Shown here one piece after another: positions 27,382 to 36,159 of a stretch of DNA of 64,000 nt. This DNA is from Dyella subtropica. GTDB lineage: Bacteria; Pseudomonadota; Gammaproteobacteria; Xanthomonadales; Rhodanobacteraceae. Positions within the stretch are counted from its first letter, which is position 1. Each line of letters opens with the position of its first letter. The stretch spans positions 1-64,000 of the forward strand of contig NZ_JAPDPD010000019.1 of NCBI RefSeq assembly GCF_026283965.1, given 5' to 3'. Under the pieces are notes generated by a model. The model saw only the letters and a list, made by a program, of their open reading frames with translations, was not told where the DNA came from and ran no database searches. The position numbers were made by a program, and so were the translations under genes.

Positions 27382-30309
27382 ATGGGGAGTTCTGTCATGT
27401 TACGAGTTGCATTACGTCGTCGTGCGATCACCAACGCGCTCGCGATCGCTCTGTTCTCGCCGCTTGGTGTCTACGCGCAATCCGCGGCTGCGCCGCAGGA
27501 CGCATCCACCCAGACGCCGCCCGCTGCCGATAAGAAAGCGGCCACGCTGGAAAAAGTCGTGGTGACCGGCTCGCGCATCGCGCGTACGGAGGTCGAGGGC
27601 CCCGCCCCGGTCAACGTCATCACCGGCGACGAACTCAAAGCGCAGGGCTTCACCACCGTCTACGAAGTGATGAACTCGATCACCCAGGCCGGTATCGCTG
27701 AGACGGCACCTACATGGGGCAGCACCTCGGTCAATGCGCGCCAGCTCAACCTGCGCAACATGGGTTCGAACCGCAGCCTGATGCTGGTGAACGGCCTTCG
27801 CGTGACCGACTACCCGATGCCGGCCAGCGGCAAGACCAACTTCCAGAACTACAACAACCTCCCGACTGGCATGATCGACCACATCGAGGTCCTGGCGACG
27901 GGAGCCTCGGCGATCTACGGCTCCGACGCCATCGCCGGCGTGGTCAATATCATCCTGAAAAAGAATTACCAGGGCGATGACATCAAGGTGCAGGTGGGCA
28001 CCTCCAAGCGCGGTGGTCGCGACTTTGCCGACTTCAACTTCGTCGGCGGCAAGTCCGGCGAGCATTGGAACATCGTCTACAACCTGGAGCGTAGCCACCG
28101 CACCCCGCTGTGGGGCCGCGACCGTCCCTACACCGACTCCGACGGCGACGCCGGCTACGGCACCTGGGATCAGAACGCGCGCATGTTCGGCTACCGCCAG
28201 TACACCGGCCTGTCGCTCAACGACATCAACGGCAACTACATCGCGCCGCCGGCCGGCGCCTGTACGCAGGGCGGTTTCAAGAACAACTTCAAGCTCTATC
28301 ACCAGCAGACCGTGGCCACCAACGGCAATACGGTCGATCCGACCAATATCACCGACAACGGCTCGTATTGCGCGCAGAACGCCCTGTTCGGCAATTGGGT
28401 GCTGACCCCGGGCCGCGACGACAAGGATGCCTACATCGCCGGCACCTACGACTTCGGCAACAGCCTGCAGGCCTACGGCTCGGTCGGCTACTGGGGCACC
28501 ACCGGCGTGTCCAACACCCAGCTGCCGTTCCTCTATCCGTATGCCGGCAGCACGCCGGGGGCGCTGGGGTCTTTCTATGACCAGACCTCGGGACAGGTGA
28601 TCACCAATTATTTCCGCCAGCTGACCCCGGGGGAGATGGGCACCTACGGCAATACCCACGACGTGGAGCAGAACTGGGACCTGCACGCCGGTTTGCGCGG
28701 CACCGTGCTGGACGGCCGCTTCAACTGGGACGTCAATGTCGGCCATGCCAAGTACATCGTGCGCGAGTCGTACACCGGCCTCAACGAACAGGGCATGTTC
28801 AACTTCTTCTTCGGGCCGCAGCTGGGCACCACCACGGTGGGCGGCACCGCCTATCCGGTGTATGTGATCAACCAGCAACGCTATTGGAACCCGATCAGCC
28901 CGGCGGACTACCGCAGCTTCGGCGTGGGCGGCGAGAACACCGCGGTGTCGTGGATGGATCAGGGCTCGGTCAATGTCACCGGCGACCTGTTCAACCTGTG
29001 GGCCGGCCCGGTCGGCTTCGCCGGCGTGCTGGAAGCCAACCACCAGGGCTACAAGCTCACGCCGGATGCGCGCGGCAACAACGCCGGCTTCAGCGACCCG
29101 TTCCAGGACTACAACGCCGGCGGCGGCACGCGCACGCGCCTGTCCGCGGGCACCGAGTTCCGCATCCCGCTGACCTCGACCCTGACCGCGTCGGTGTCCG
29201 GCCGCCTGGACAAGTACCACGACGCCAGCAGCGCCGACGTGGCGAAGACCTGGGGCGCGTCGGTCGAATGGCGTCCGGTCACGGGCCTGCTGCTGCGCGG
29301 CACCTACGGCACCAACTTCCACGCGCCAGACATGCAGTACCTGTACAAGCAGGACTCGCAGTCGACGGTCGGCATCTATTCCGACTACTACCAGTGCATT
29401 GCGGCCAACCAGTCGGCCTGTCAGGCCACCCAGCACAGCAGCTACTACACGCTGCACGCCGCTGGCGGTCGCAATCTGCTGCCGGAGCAAGGCCACGCAT
29501 GGACCTACGGCTTCGTGTGGGACGTCATTGGGGTTGAAGGCCTGTCGGTCTCGGCCGACTACTGGCACATGGGCGTGGACAACGCCATCGACAACGTGGA
29601 CCAGGACACCGTGCTGAAGGACGAAGCAGGCTGCCGCACCGGCCTGCAGGTGGGCGGCGCCCCGTACACCCTGCACCAGCAGGGCTCGGAGTACTGCAAG
29701 CAGATCATCGCCAACGTGATCCGCGATGGTCAGGGCAACGTCACCGCCGTCTACACCGGCCCGATCAACCAGAACAAGCTCTACGTCAGCGGCGTCGACG
29801 CGAACGTCACCTATCGCCTGAAGACGCAGGACTGGGGCAACTTCAACTTCGCCGTCGACTGGACCGACAACCTTTCGTACAAGCTGCGCAAGTACGCCAA
29901 CGATCCGCTGCTCAATACCCGCTATGACCGCGTGGCGACCAGGACGCGTGCTACGGCGAACTGGCGGCAAGGCCCGTGGGACGTGACCCTGTATGGCGAT
30001 CGCCAAGGTGGCGTGCGTGCTCCGCATTACGGCGGCTGCGAAGTGCTGCCAAATGGCATTACGCCGGGCATGGGCGATCCGCAATGTGTGATCTACAAGG
30101 GCCACACCCCGGCGTGGATCACCTACAGCACCACGATCGGCTATCGCTTCACCGAGCGTTTCAAGCTGGGCCTGACCGTGTCGAATATCTTCGACAAGAT
30201 CGGCTCGATCCCGTACTACGCGGGTGGCTTCGAGTTCATCCCGACCTTGAATGGTGCGAACTACAACGGTCGTGAGCTATCGCTGCAGTTGGAATACAAG
30301 CTCGACTGA
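27382..30309 (+). CDS. TonB-dependent outer-membrane receptor
   Basis: A 975-residue receptor. After the signal peptide (ITNALAIALFSPLGVYAQ) comes the TonB box/plug start LEKVVVTGSRIARTE. The plug domain has VNVITGDELKAQGFTTVYEV and the typical ATGASAIYGSDAIAGVVNII. The 22-strand barrel ends NGRELSLQLEYKLD with a terminal aromatic/hydrophobic pattern. It should import oligosaccharides across the outer membrane, as for CUT-system receptors in xanthomonads. The ATG at 27382 is preceded by AGGGAGG at good spacing; upstream Met at 27340 is less likely. A weak TTGTAC/TTACAT pair lies in the preceding gap. Confidence 0.92.
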   Translation: MGSSVMLRVALRRRAITNALAIALFSPLGVYAQSAAAPQDASTQTPPAADKKAATLEKVVVTGSRIARTEVEGPAPVNVITGDELKAQGFTTVYEVMNSITQAGIAETAPTWGSTSVNARQLNLRNMGSNRSLMLVNGLRVTDYPMPASGKTNFQNYNNLPTGMIDHIEVLATGASAIYGSDAIAGVVNIILKKNYQGDDIKVQVGTSKRGGRDFADFNFVGGKSGEHWNIVYNLERSHRTPLWGRDRPYTDSDGDAGYGTWDQNARMFGYRQYTGLSLNDINGNYIAPPAGACTQGGFKNNFKLYHQQTVATNGNTVDPTNITDNGSYCAQNALFGNWVLTPGRDDKDAYIAGTYDFGNSLQAYGSVGYWGTTGVSNTQLPFLYPYAGSTPGALGSFYDQTSGQVITNYFRQLTPGEMGTYGNTHDVEQNWDLHAGLRGTVLDGRFNWDVNVGHAKYIVRESYTGLNEQGMFNFFFGPQLGTTTVGGTAYPVYVINQQRYWNPISPADYRSFGVGGENTAVSWMDQGSVNVTGDLFNLWAGPVGFAGVLEANHQGYKLTPDARGNNAGFSDPFQDYNAGGGTRTRLSAGTEFRIPLTSTLTASVSGRLDKYHDASSADVAKTWGASVEWRPVTGLLLRGTYGTNFHAPDMQYLYKQDSQSTVGIYSDYYQCIAANQSACQATQHSSYYTLHAAGGRNLLPEQGHAWTYGFVWDVIGVEGLSVSADYWHMGVDNAIDNVDQDTVLKDEAGCRTGLQVGGAPYTLHQQGSEYCKQIIANVIRDGQGNVTAVYTGPINQNKLYVSGVDANVTYRLKTQDWGNFNFAVDWTDNLSYKLRKYANDPLLNTRYDRVATRTRATANWRQGPWDVTLYGDRQGGVRAPHYGGCEVLPNGITPGMGDPQCVIYKGHTPAWITYSTTIGYRFTERFKLGLTVSNIFDKIGSIPYYAGGFEFIPTLNGANYNGRELSLQLEYKLD

Positions 30310-30324
30310 TGGTGATGTGAAGGG

Positions 30325-30551
30325 TGTCGCAAGGGCTTACCCCCTCCCGGCCTCCCCCTGCGGCACGAGGTAGGTTTTTGCTCGTCATCCCGGCGAAGGC
30401 CGGGATCCAGTTTTAATAAGCCGTGCGAAGCACACAAAACTGTTTTGAGTGCTTCGCACGGCACTTTTACTGGATTCCGGCTTGCGCCGGAATGACGGCT
30501 CAAAACGTGGGGATACCTCAGGGGCTGGGGAGGGGTAAGCCCTTGGTGCAG
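30325..30551. repeat. R2-like arms interrupted by another palindrome
   Basis: AAGGGCTTACC with CCCTCCCGGCCTCCCCCTG on the left is mirrored by CAGGGGCTGGGGAGGGG and TAAGCCCTT on the right (to about 30543). Between these R2-type arms sits a different palindromic repeat (30383-30498). The whole lies between the receptor and the next fucosidase, inside the plus-strand gene series. Confidence 0.65.
30383..30498. repeat. Nested palindromic repeat (CGTCATCCCGGCG family, R3)
   Basis: The outer imperfect arms CGTCATCCCGGCGAAGGCCG and its inverse ending CCGGAATGACGG enclose an inner perfect 14 bp pair, GCCGTGCGAAGCAC (30420-30433) with GTGCTTCGCACGGC (30449-30462). Truncated relatives of the outer arm occur near 38670 and 47839. 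It would form a stable stem in the transcript downstream of the TonB receptor. Confidence 0.8.
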
Positions 30552-30593
30552 ACTCCAAGTAAGCGTTGTAACAAGCAGCGAGGAAGCCACAGC

Positions 30594-31958
30594 ATGCCGA
30601 AGTTCTCACCCAGCCTCCCTAGCATGCTGTTGGCTTGCGCTTGTGTCGTGATGTCAGGAAGCATCTCCGCGCAGAACGCCGCGGAGATGCAACCCTCGCC
30701 CCAGCAAACGCATTGGCAAGACCTCGAATTCGGCGTGATCGTCCATTTCGGCACCAACACGTTCCTCGATCGCGAATGGGGTGACGGCAAAGCCGACCCC
30801 AAAGTATTCAATCCCGATCGCGTCGATCCGGCGCAGTGGGCACGCGCCAGCCGCGCAGCCGGTGCCAAGTACATGGTGATGGTCGCCAAGCACCATGACG
30901 GTTTCGCGTTATGGCCTACCGACCAGAGCAACTATTCGGTCAAGAGCAGTCCCTGGCTCGGCGGCAAGGGTGACCTGGTGCGCATGGCATCGGACGCGGC
31001 ACGCAAAGAAGGGATGGAGTTCGGCATCTACCTGTCGCCGTGGGATCGCCATGAGCCGCGTTATGCCAATACCAAAGCCTATGACCAGTATTACCTGGGC
31101 CAGATGGATGAGCTGGTACAGAACTATGGGCCGCTGACGGAATGGTGGCTGGACGGTGCCGGCAGCGCCGGTCACGTCTACGATTTCCCCAAATACCTGG
31201 AAGAGCTGCGCACCTATCAGTCCAACGCCATGGTGTTCGCCGATATGGCGTTGTTCGAGTACGGCGACATTCGCTGGGTGGGGACGGAGGATGGACATAT
31301 TCGCGGTGAGAACTGGAATGTGATCGATCGCCACGGTTATCAGCGCTGGCGTCCGGTGGAAGTGGATACGCCGCTGCACAAGCTGCACTGGTTCTGGCAT
31401 CCAAATGACGAGTCCACGCTCAAGAGCGTCGATGAGTTGATGGAGATCTGGGAAAACAGTGTGGGGCGCGGTGGGCAGTTGATGCTCGGCATCGCACCCG
31501 ATCGCCATGGTCTCTTGCCCGATGCCGACGTGGCTCGGCTAGAGGCTTTCGGCAAGGCCTTGCAGGCGCGCTATGGGGCGGCCAGCAATTTGGTGCTCAA
31601 GCACGCGTCGGCCGATCCCAACACCGCGAAGGCGCTGGATGGCGATCGCGATACGTTCTGGTCCGCGCCCGAGGGTTCGCACAACGCCATGCTTGAAGTC
31701 GATCTGGGCCACCCGGTTACGTTCGATCGCGTGCTCAGCATGGAATGGCTCGACGCGGGCCAGCACATTCGCAAGTATGCGGTAGAGATCTGGGACGGGC
31801 ACGCTTGGAAGGCTGTTGCCCAGGCCGAAGCCATCGGTCACATGAAGATCGACGCGTTTCCGGCGGTGACGGCGCAGCGGGTGCGCCTCAACATTTTGTC
31901 CAGCGCCGGTGCGGCACACATTCGCGAGTTCCAGCTATTCAACACTGGCGTTCATTGA
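30594..31958 (+). CDS. Secreted alpha-L-fucosidase, GH29-B type, with C-terminal F5/8-like domain
   Basis: A 454-residue protein with a signal peptide (MLLACACVVMSGSISAQNA). GH29 motifs are of the B type: FGVIVHFGTNTFLDREWGDG at about 46-65, VAKHHDGFALWPTDQSNYSV, GIYLSPWDRHEP, and the nucleophile Asp187 in TEWWLDGAG. The last ~120 residues resemble a discoidin domain (TAKALDGDRDTFWSAP). GH29-B enzymes act on alpha-1,3/1,4 fucose, as found on plant N-glycan antennae or cores. It is clearly different from the GH29 pair at 20.8-24.1 kb. ATG 30594 follows GAGGAAG. Confidence 0.9.
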   Translation: MPKFSPSLPSMLLACACVVMSGSISAQNAAEMQPSPQQTHWQDLEFGVIVHFGTNTFLDREWGDGKADPKVFNPDRVDPAQWARASRAAGAKYMVMVAKHHDGFALWPTDQSNYSVKSSPWLGGKGDLVRMASDAARKEGMEFGIYLSPWDRHEPRYANTKAYDQYYLGQMDELVQNYGPLTEWWLDGAGSAGHVYDFPKYLEELRTYQSNAMVFADMALFEYGDIRWVGTEDGHIRGENWNVIDRHGYQRWRPVEVDTPLHKLHWFWHPNDESTLKSVDELMEIWENSVGRGGQLMLGIAPDRHGLLPDADVARLEAFGKALQARYGAASNLVLKHASADPNTAKALDGDRDTFWSAPEGSHNAMLEVDLGHPVTFDRVLSMEWLDAGQHIRKYAVEIWDGHAWKAVAQAEAIGHMKIDAFPAVTAQRVRLNILSSAGAAHIREFQLFNTGVH

Positions 31959-31989
31959 ACATCACGCATGCCACGGACATCCCAAGACC

Positions 31990-34671
31990 ATGCATAACGA
32001 CACGGATTTCATGCCAAAAGCGCAACAGCGGGTGAGGGCATGGCGAGGTTGGGCGGCCGCCGTCCTCATGTTGGCCGGCGGCCAGGCGTTCGCCGATTCG
32101 CTGGTGAAGCAATCGCTGGATGACGGTTGGCAGTTCCGTCTGGCGCCACACTCGGAGGCCGCCAAGGCACACCAGGAGGCGTTGCCGTGGCGCAAAGCCA
32201 GCGTGCCGGGAAGCGTGCAGACCGACCTGCTGGCATCCGGCCTCATCGGCGATCCGTTCTTCCGGGACAACGAAGCCAAGCTGCAATGGATCGGCCTGAC
32301 GGACTGGGACTATCGTCTGTCGTTCAAGGTCGATGCTGCGACCTTGCAGCGCGATCATGTGGAATTGGTCTTCGACGGGCTCGATACCTTTGCCGATGTA
32401 TCGCTCAATGGCCGCAAGCTGTTGGCGGCCGACAACATGTTCAGAAGCTGGCGGGTTCCGGTGAAGGGCCTGCTGCATGCCGGCGAGAACAGCTTGCAGG
32501 TCGAGCTGCATTCGCCGATCGCACGGCTCCTGCCGTGGTTGCTCAAACAGCCCTATGCGCTGCCGGGCGAATTCGATTCGGCATTTGGTGACGAGCCCAA
32601 GGGCAAACAGACGTCTAATTACGTGCGCAAAGCCAATTACCAGTACGGCTGGGACTGGGGGCCGCGCTATCTCACCGCCGGCATCTGGCAGCCGGTGCGG
32701 CTGGAGAGTTGGGATCGCCTGCGGCTGGTCGATTTCCATGTCGCTCAGCAACACGTCGATGCCGAAACCGCACAGCTGCAGGCGCAGCTGAATGTTCACG
32801 CCGATCAGGCGGGCCGTGCGCAACTTCAGCTGAGCTGGACCGCGCCCGATGGAAGCCAGCGCGATGTGTCACAAGAGGTGTCGCTGACGAAAGGCGACAA
32901 CGCGCTCAGCGTGCCGATTCGTATCGAACAGCCGCAGCGCTGGTGGCCGACGGGTTACGGTCCGCAGAATCTGTATCACTTCCGCGCACAGCTCAGCGCT
33001 GGCGGCAAAGAGCTTGCGAGTGCCGAACGCGATACCGGCCTGCGCAGCGTGGAGCTGCGTCGCCAGAAGGATCAGTGGGGCAGGAGCTTCGCGTTCGTGG
33101 TCAATGGCGTCCCGATGTTCGCCAAAGGCGCCAACCTGATTCCGTTCGACAGCTTTCCTGCGCGTGTCACGGACGAAAGCATGCAGCAGATCCTGCAGTC
33201 CGCCCACGACGCCAACATGAACATGTTGCGCATGTGGGGCGGTGGCCATTATCAGAGCGATGCGTTCTACGCGATGGCTGACAAGCTGGGCCTGATGATC
33301 TGGCAGGACTTCATGTTCGGTGGCGCCATTCCGCCCTATGACGAAGCCTACCGAGAGAACACCCGCATCGAGGCGACCGAGCAGGTGACCCGCCTGCGCG
33401 ATCATCCCAGCATCGTGCTCTGGTGCGGTAACAACGAAGTGCAGACGGGTTGGGAATCCTGGCCGGATCGCAAGAAGTTCATGCAGTCCATCGCACCGGC
33501 CGAACGCGAGCGCGTGGAGCAGGGCATGAAGACCTTGTTCGGCGAGACGTTGCGCAATGTGGTGCATCAATACGCACCCGACGTACCGTACTGGGCCAGC
33601 TCGCCCAGTACCGATTACGAAGGGGAGGCCAACCAACTCGATAACGGCGACTACCATTCGTGGAGCGTGTGGTCCGGTTCGAAGCCGATCGAGGACTACC
33701 TCACCAGCACGCCGCGCTTCCAGTCTGAATACGGCTTGCAGTCGTTTCCGGTGATGGCGACGGTCAAGGCTTTTGCCGACGAAGCCGACCTGTCGCCAAA
33801 CTCCCCGGTGATGCGTGCGCATCAGAAATTCGCCAACGGCGATGGCAACGATCGTTTGCTGTTCTATATCCGGAAATACTATGGCGAGCCGAAGGACTTC
33901 GAATCCTTCGTTTACCTCAGTCAGGTGATGCAGGCCGAAGGCATCGAGCTGGCGGCGGAACACTTGCGCAGCACCCGCCCGCAGGCGATGGGGTCGTTGT
34001 ACTGGCAGTTGAACGATGTGTGGCCGGGCGCTTCGTGGTCGAGCGTGGATTATTTTGGGCGGTGGAAAGCGTTGCAGTTCCATGCGCGCCGCTTCTATGC
34101 GCCGGTGCGCGTGGCACCGATTCGCCGTGATGGCCGCAGTGAAGTGTTTCTGATTTCCGATCGCACGACACCGTTCGATGCGCAGCTGCGCACGCGCGTC
34201 ATGGGTATGGATGGAAAGCTCGTGCACGAGCACACCGAATCCGTGCACGTGCCAGAACTTGCCAGCACGCGAGTGGCTGAGCTGAGCGACGCAGACTTGC
34301 TGCACGGCGCCGATCCGCATCGCAGCTTTGCGGTGTTCGAGCTGAGCGAGGCGAGCAAGCCAGTTTCCCGTCACTTGCTGTTCGTCGATCCGGCCATCGA
34401 GCTGCAGCTGCCTGATCCCGGCCTTCAAGCCGAGCTGCGCGACAACGGGCATGGCCTGGTGTTGAGCGTGAGCGCGAAGCGTTTGGCTCGCGAAGTGTGG
34501 ATCGACTTCGGCTCGCTCGACGCGACGCTCTCCGACAACGCCTTCGATCTGTTACCCGGCGAGAAGGTCGAGTTGCAGGTGACCAGCAAAGCGCACGCGG
34601 ACGAGCTGCGCAAGGCACTGCATCTCCGTTCGCTGGCCGACGCGACCAAGTCGAAGGAGACGAAACAATGA
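31990..34671 (+). CDS. Secreted beta-mannosidase, GH2
   Basis: An 893-residue GH2 enzyme. N-terminal sugar-binding domain includes QSLDDGWQFRLAPH and NMFRSWRVPVKGLL. The barrel contains FAKGANLIPFDSFPARV and MNMLRMWGGGHYQSD. The acid/base Glu is in VLWCGNNEVQTGW and the nucleophile Glu in RFQSEYGLQSFP. It removes the beta-1,4-mannose of the N-glycan core. Two starts are possible (31990 or 32011); both give a signal peptide (AAAVLMLAGGQAFA). Its end overlaps the GH125 gene by ATGA. Confidence 0.92.
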   Translation: MHNDTDFMPKAQQRVRAWRGWAAAVLMLAGGQAFADSLVKQSLDDGWQFRLAPHSEAAKAHQEALPWRKASVPGSVQTDLLASGLIGDPFFRDNEAKLQWIGLTDWDYRLSFKVDAATLQRDHVELVFDGLDTFADVSLNGRKLLAADNMFRSWRVPVKGLLHAGENSLQVELHSPIARLLPWLLKQPYALPGEFDSAFGDEPKGKQTSNYVRKANYQYGWDWGPRYLTAGIWQPVRLESWDRLRLVDFHVAQQHVDAETAQLQAQLNVHADQAGRAQLQLSWTAPDGSQRDVSQEVSLTKGDNALSVPIRIEQPQRWWPTGYGPQNLYHFRAQLSAGGKELASAERDTGLRSVELRRQKDQWGRSFAFVVNGVPMFAKGANLIPFDSFPARVTDESMQQILQSAHDANMNMLRMWGGGHYQSDAFYAMADKLGLMIWQDFMFGGAIPPYDEAYRENTRIEATEQVTRLRDHPSIVLWCGNNEVQTGWESWPDRKKFMQSIAPAERERVEQGMKTLFGETLRNVVHQYAPDVPYWASSPSTDYEGEANQLDNGDYHSWSVWSGSKPIEDYLTSTPRFQSEYGLQSFPVMATVKAFADEADLSPNSPVMRAHQKFANGDGNDRLLFYIRKYYGEPKDFESFVYLSQVMQAEGIELAAEHLRSTRPQAMGSLYWQLNDVWPGASWSSVDYFGRWKALQFHARRFYAPVRVAPIRRDGRSEVFLISDRTTPFDAQLRTRVMGMDGKLVHEHTESVHVPELASTRVAELSDADLLHGADPHRSFAVFELSEASKPVSRHLLFVDPAIELQLPDPGLQAELRDNGHGLVLSVSAKRLAREVWIDFGSLDATLSDNAFDLLPGEKVELQVTSKAHADELRKALHLRSLADATKSKETKQ

Positions 34672-36107
34672 TGGCCTCGCGGCGCTCGATGCTGAAGCTG
34701 ATGTCCTTCGCCGCCGGTGGCGCGGCGCTGGGGATGGGGCCGCTGGCGTGGGCGGCACCCAAGGGCTTCGTCAGCAAGCGGCCACCGCCCGGCAAACGCA
34801 AGTTCACCAGCCCGGCGGTAGAGCGCCTGATCGCACAAACCAAGGCGCGCATCGCCGATCCCGAACTCGCTTGGTTGTTCGAGAACTGCTTTCCCAACAC
34901 GCTGGATACCACGGTGGAACTGGGCAGCCTGCGCGGCAAGCCCGACACCTTTGTGGTGACTGGCGATATCGACGCGATGTGGTTGCGCGACTCGTCGGCG
35001 CAGGTATGGCCGTATGTGCCGCTGGCCAAGCACGACGAGGCGCTGCAGCGGTTGTTCCGCGGACTGATCCGGCGCCATGCCGTGTGCATCGCCATCGATC
35101 CGTACGCCAATGCCTTCATGCCGGACCCGCAGGCCAAGACCAGTTTGCATTGGGCGGTAGACGACGTGACCGACATGCGTCCCGGCGTGGCCGAGCGCAA
35201 ATGGGAAATCGATTCGCTGTGCTATCCGATTCGCCTGGCCAGCGGCTATTGGAAGGCGACCGGCGATCGGCAGCCGTTCGACGAGGACTGGCGCGCGGCC
35301 ATGCACAAAGTGGTGGCGACGTTCCGCGAGCAGCAACGCAAGGATGGGCCTGGGCCCTACCATTTTCAGCGGCGCTCGGAAGTGCCGACGGAAAGCCAGT
35401 TCCTCGGTGGCTATGGCAATCCCACGCGTTCGGTCGGCCTGATCCATTCGGCGTTCCGACCTTCCGACGACGCCTGCCTGTATCCGTTATTCATTCCAGG
35501 CAACTTGTTCGCCGTGCGCGCGTTGCGCGATCTTGCGCCGATGATGCGGGCGTTGTTTGACGATCACGCTTGCGCTGAAGACTGCGAGGCACTGGCTGCC
35601 GAAGTGGAGCGCGCCGTGCAGGCGTACGGCGTGATGCACGACGCGCAAGGCAACGAGATCTGGGCCTACGAAGTCGACGGCTACGGCAACCAGCTGTTCA
35701 TGGACGACGCCAATGCACCGGGCCTGAGCAGCCTTGCCTATCTGGGCTGCTGCGCGCCTGACGACACTCGCTATCGCCGCACGCGCTCGCTCGCCTGGAG
35801 TACGCACAACCCGTACTTCTTCGCCGGCAAAGCCGCCGAAGGCATTGGCGGTCCGCATGAAGGGCTGCGCATGATCTGGCCGATGTCGATCATGATGCGC
35901 GCGCTCACCAGCCGCGACGATGACGAGATCCGCCAATGCCTGCGCTGGTTGAAGACCACCCACGCCGGCACCGGCTTCATGCACGAATCGTTCGACCAGG
36001 ACGACCCCGCGCACTTCACTCGCGAGTGGTTCGCCTGGGCCAACACCTTGTTCGGCGAACTCATCGTCGGACTAGCGGAACACCGCCCCGCGTTGTTGCG
36101 CGCGTGA
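34668..36107 (+). CDS. GH125 exo-alpha-1,6-mannosidase, Tat-type signal
   Basis: A 479-residue protein of the GH125 (formerly DUF1237) family, recognised by DIDAMWLRDSSAQVWPYV, PDPQAKTSLHWAVDD, the metal-free glycosidase motif LCYPIRLASGYWKATGD and FMDDANAPGLSSLAYLG. These enzymes trim alpha-1,6-mannose from N-glycans. The N-terminus ASRRSMLKLMSFAAGG is a twin-arginine signal, so it is probably exported folded through Tat. The start ATG at 34668 overlaps the GH2 stop and follows AAGGAGA; the second ATG at 34671 is equally possible. Confidence 0.92.
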   Translation: MMASRRSMLKLMSFAAGGAALGMGPLAWAAPKGFVSKRPPPGKRKFTSPAVERLIAQTKARIADPELAWLFENCFPNTLDTTVELGSLRGKPDTFVVTGDIDAMWLRDSSAQVWPYVPLAKHDEALQRLFRGLIRRHAVCIAIDPYANAFMPDPQAKTSLHWAVDDVTDMRPGVAERKWEIDSLCYPIRLASGYWKATGDRQPFDEDWRAAMHKVVATFREQQRKDGPGPYHFQRRSEVPTESQFLGGYGNPTRSVGLIHSAFRPSDDACLYPLFIPGNLFAVRALRDLAPMMRALFDDHACAEDCEALAAEVERAVQAYGVMHDAQGNEIWAYEVDGYGNQLFMDDANAPGLSSLAYLGCCAPDDTRYRRTRSLAWSTHNPYFFAGKAAEGIGGPHEGLRMIWPMSIMMRALTSRDDDEIRQCLRWLKTTHAGTGFMHESFDQDDPAHFTREWFAWANTLFGELIVGLAEHRPALLRA

Positions 36108-36159
36108 GCCAGGTTCCCGACATGTTCTTCCTTTCCGATCCTCTACCGGAGCACAACCC

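Noticed and set aside
27412-30105. Antisense open frame of 897 codons over the TonB receptor
   Set aside because: Composition is Val/Gly/His/Arg repeats typical of the complement of a GC-rich gene; no motifs, and the sense gene is certain.
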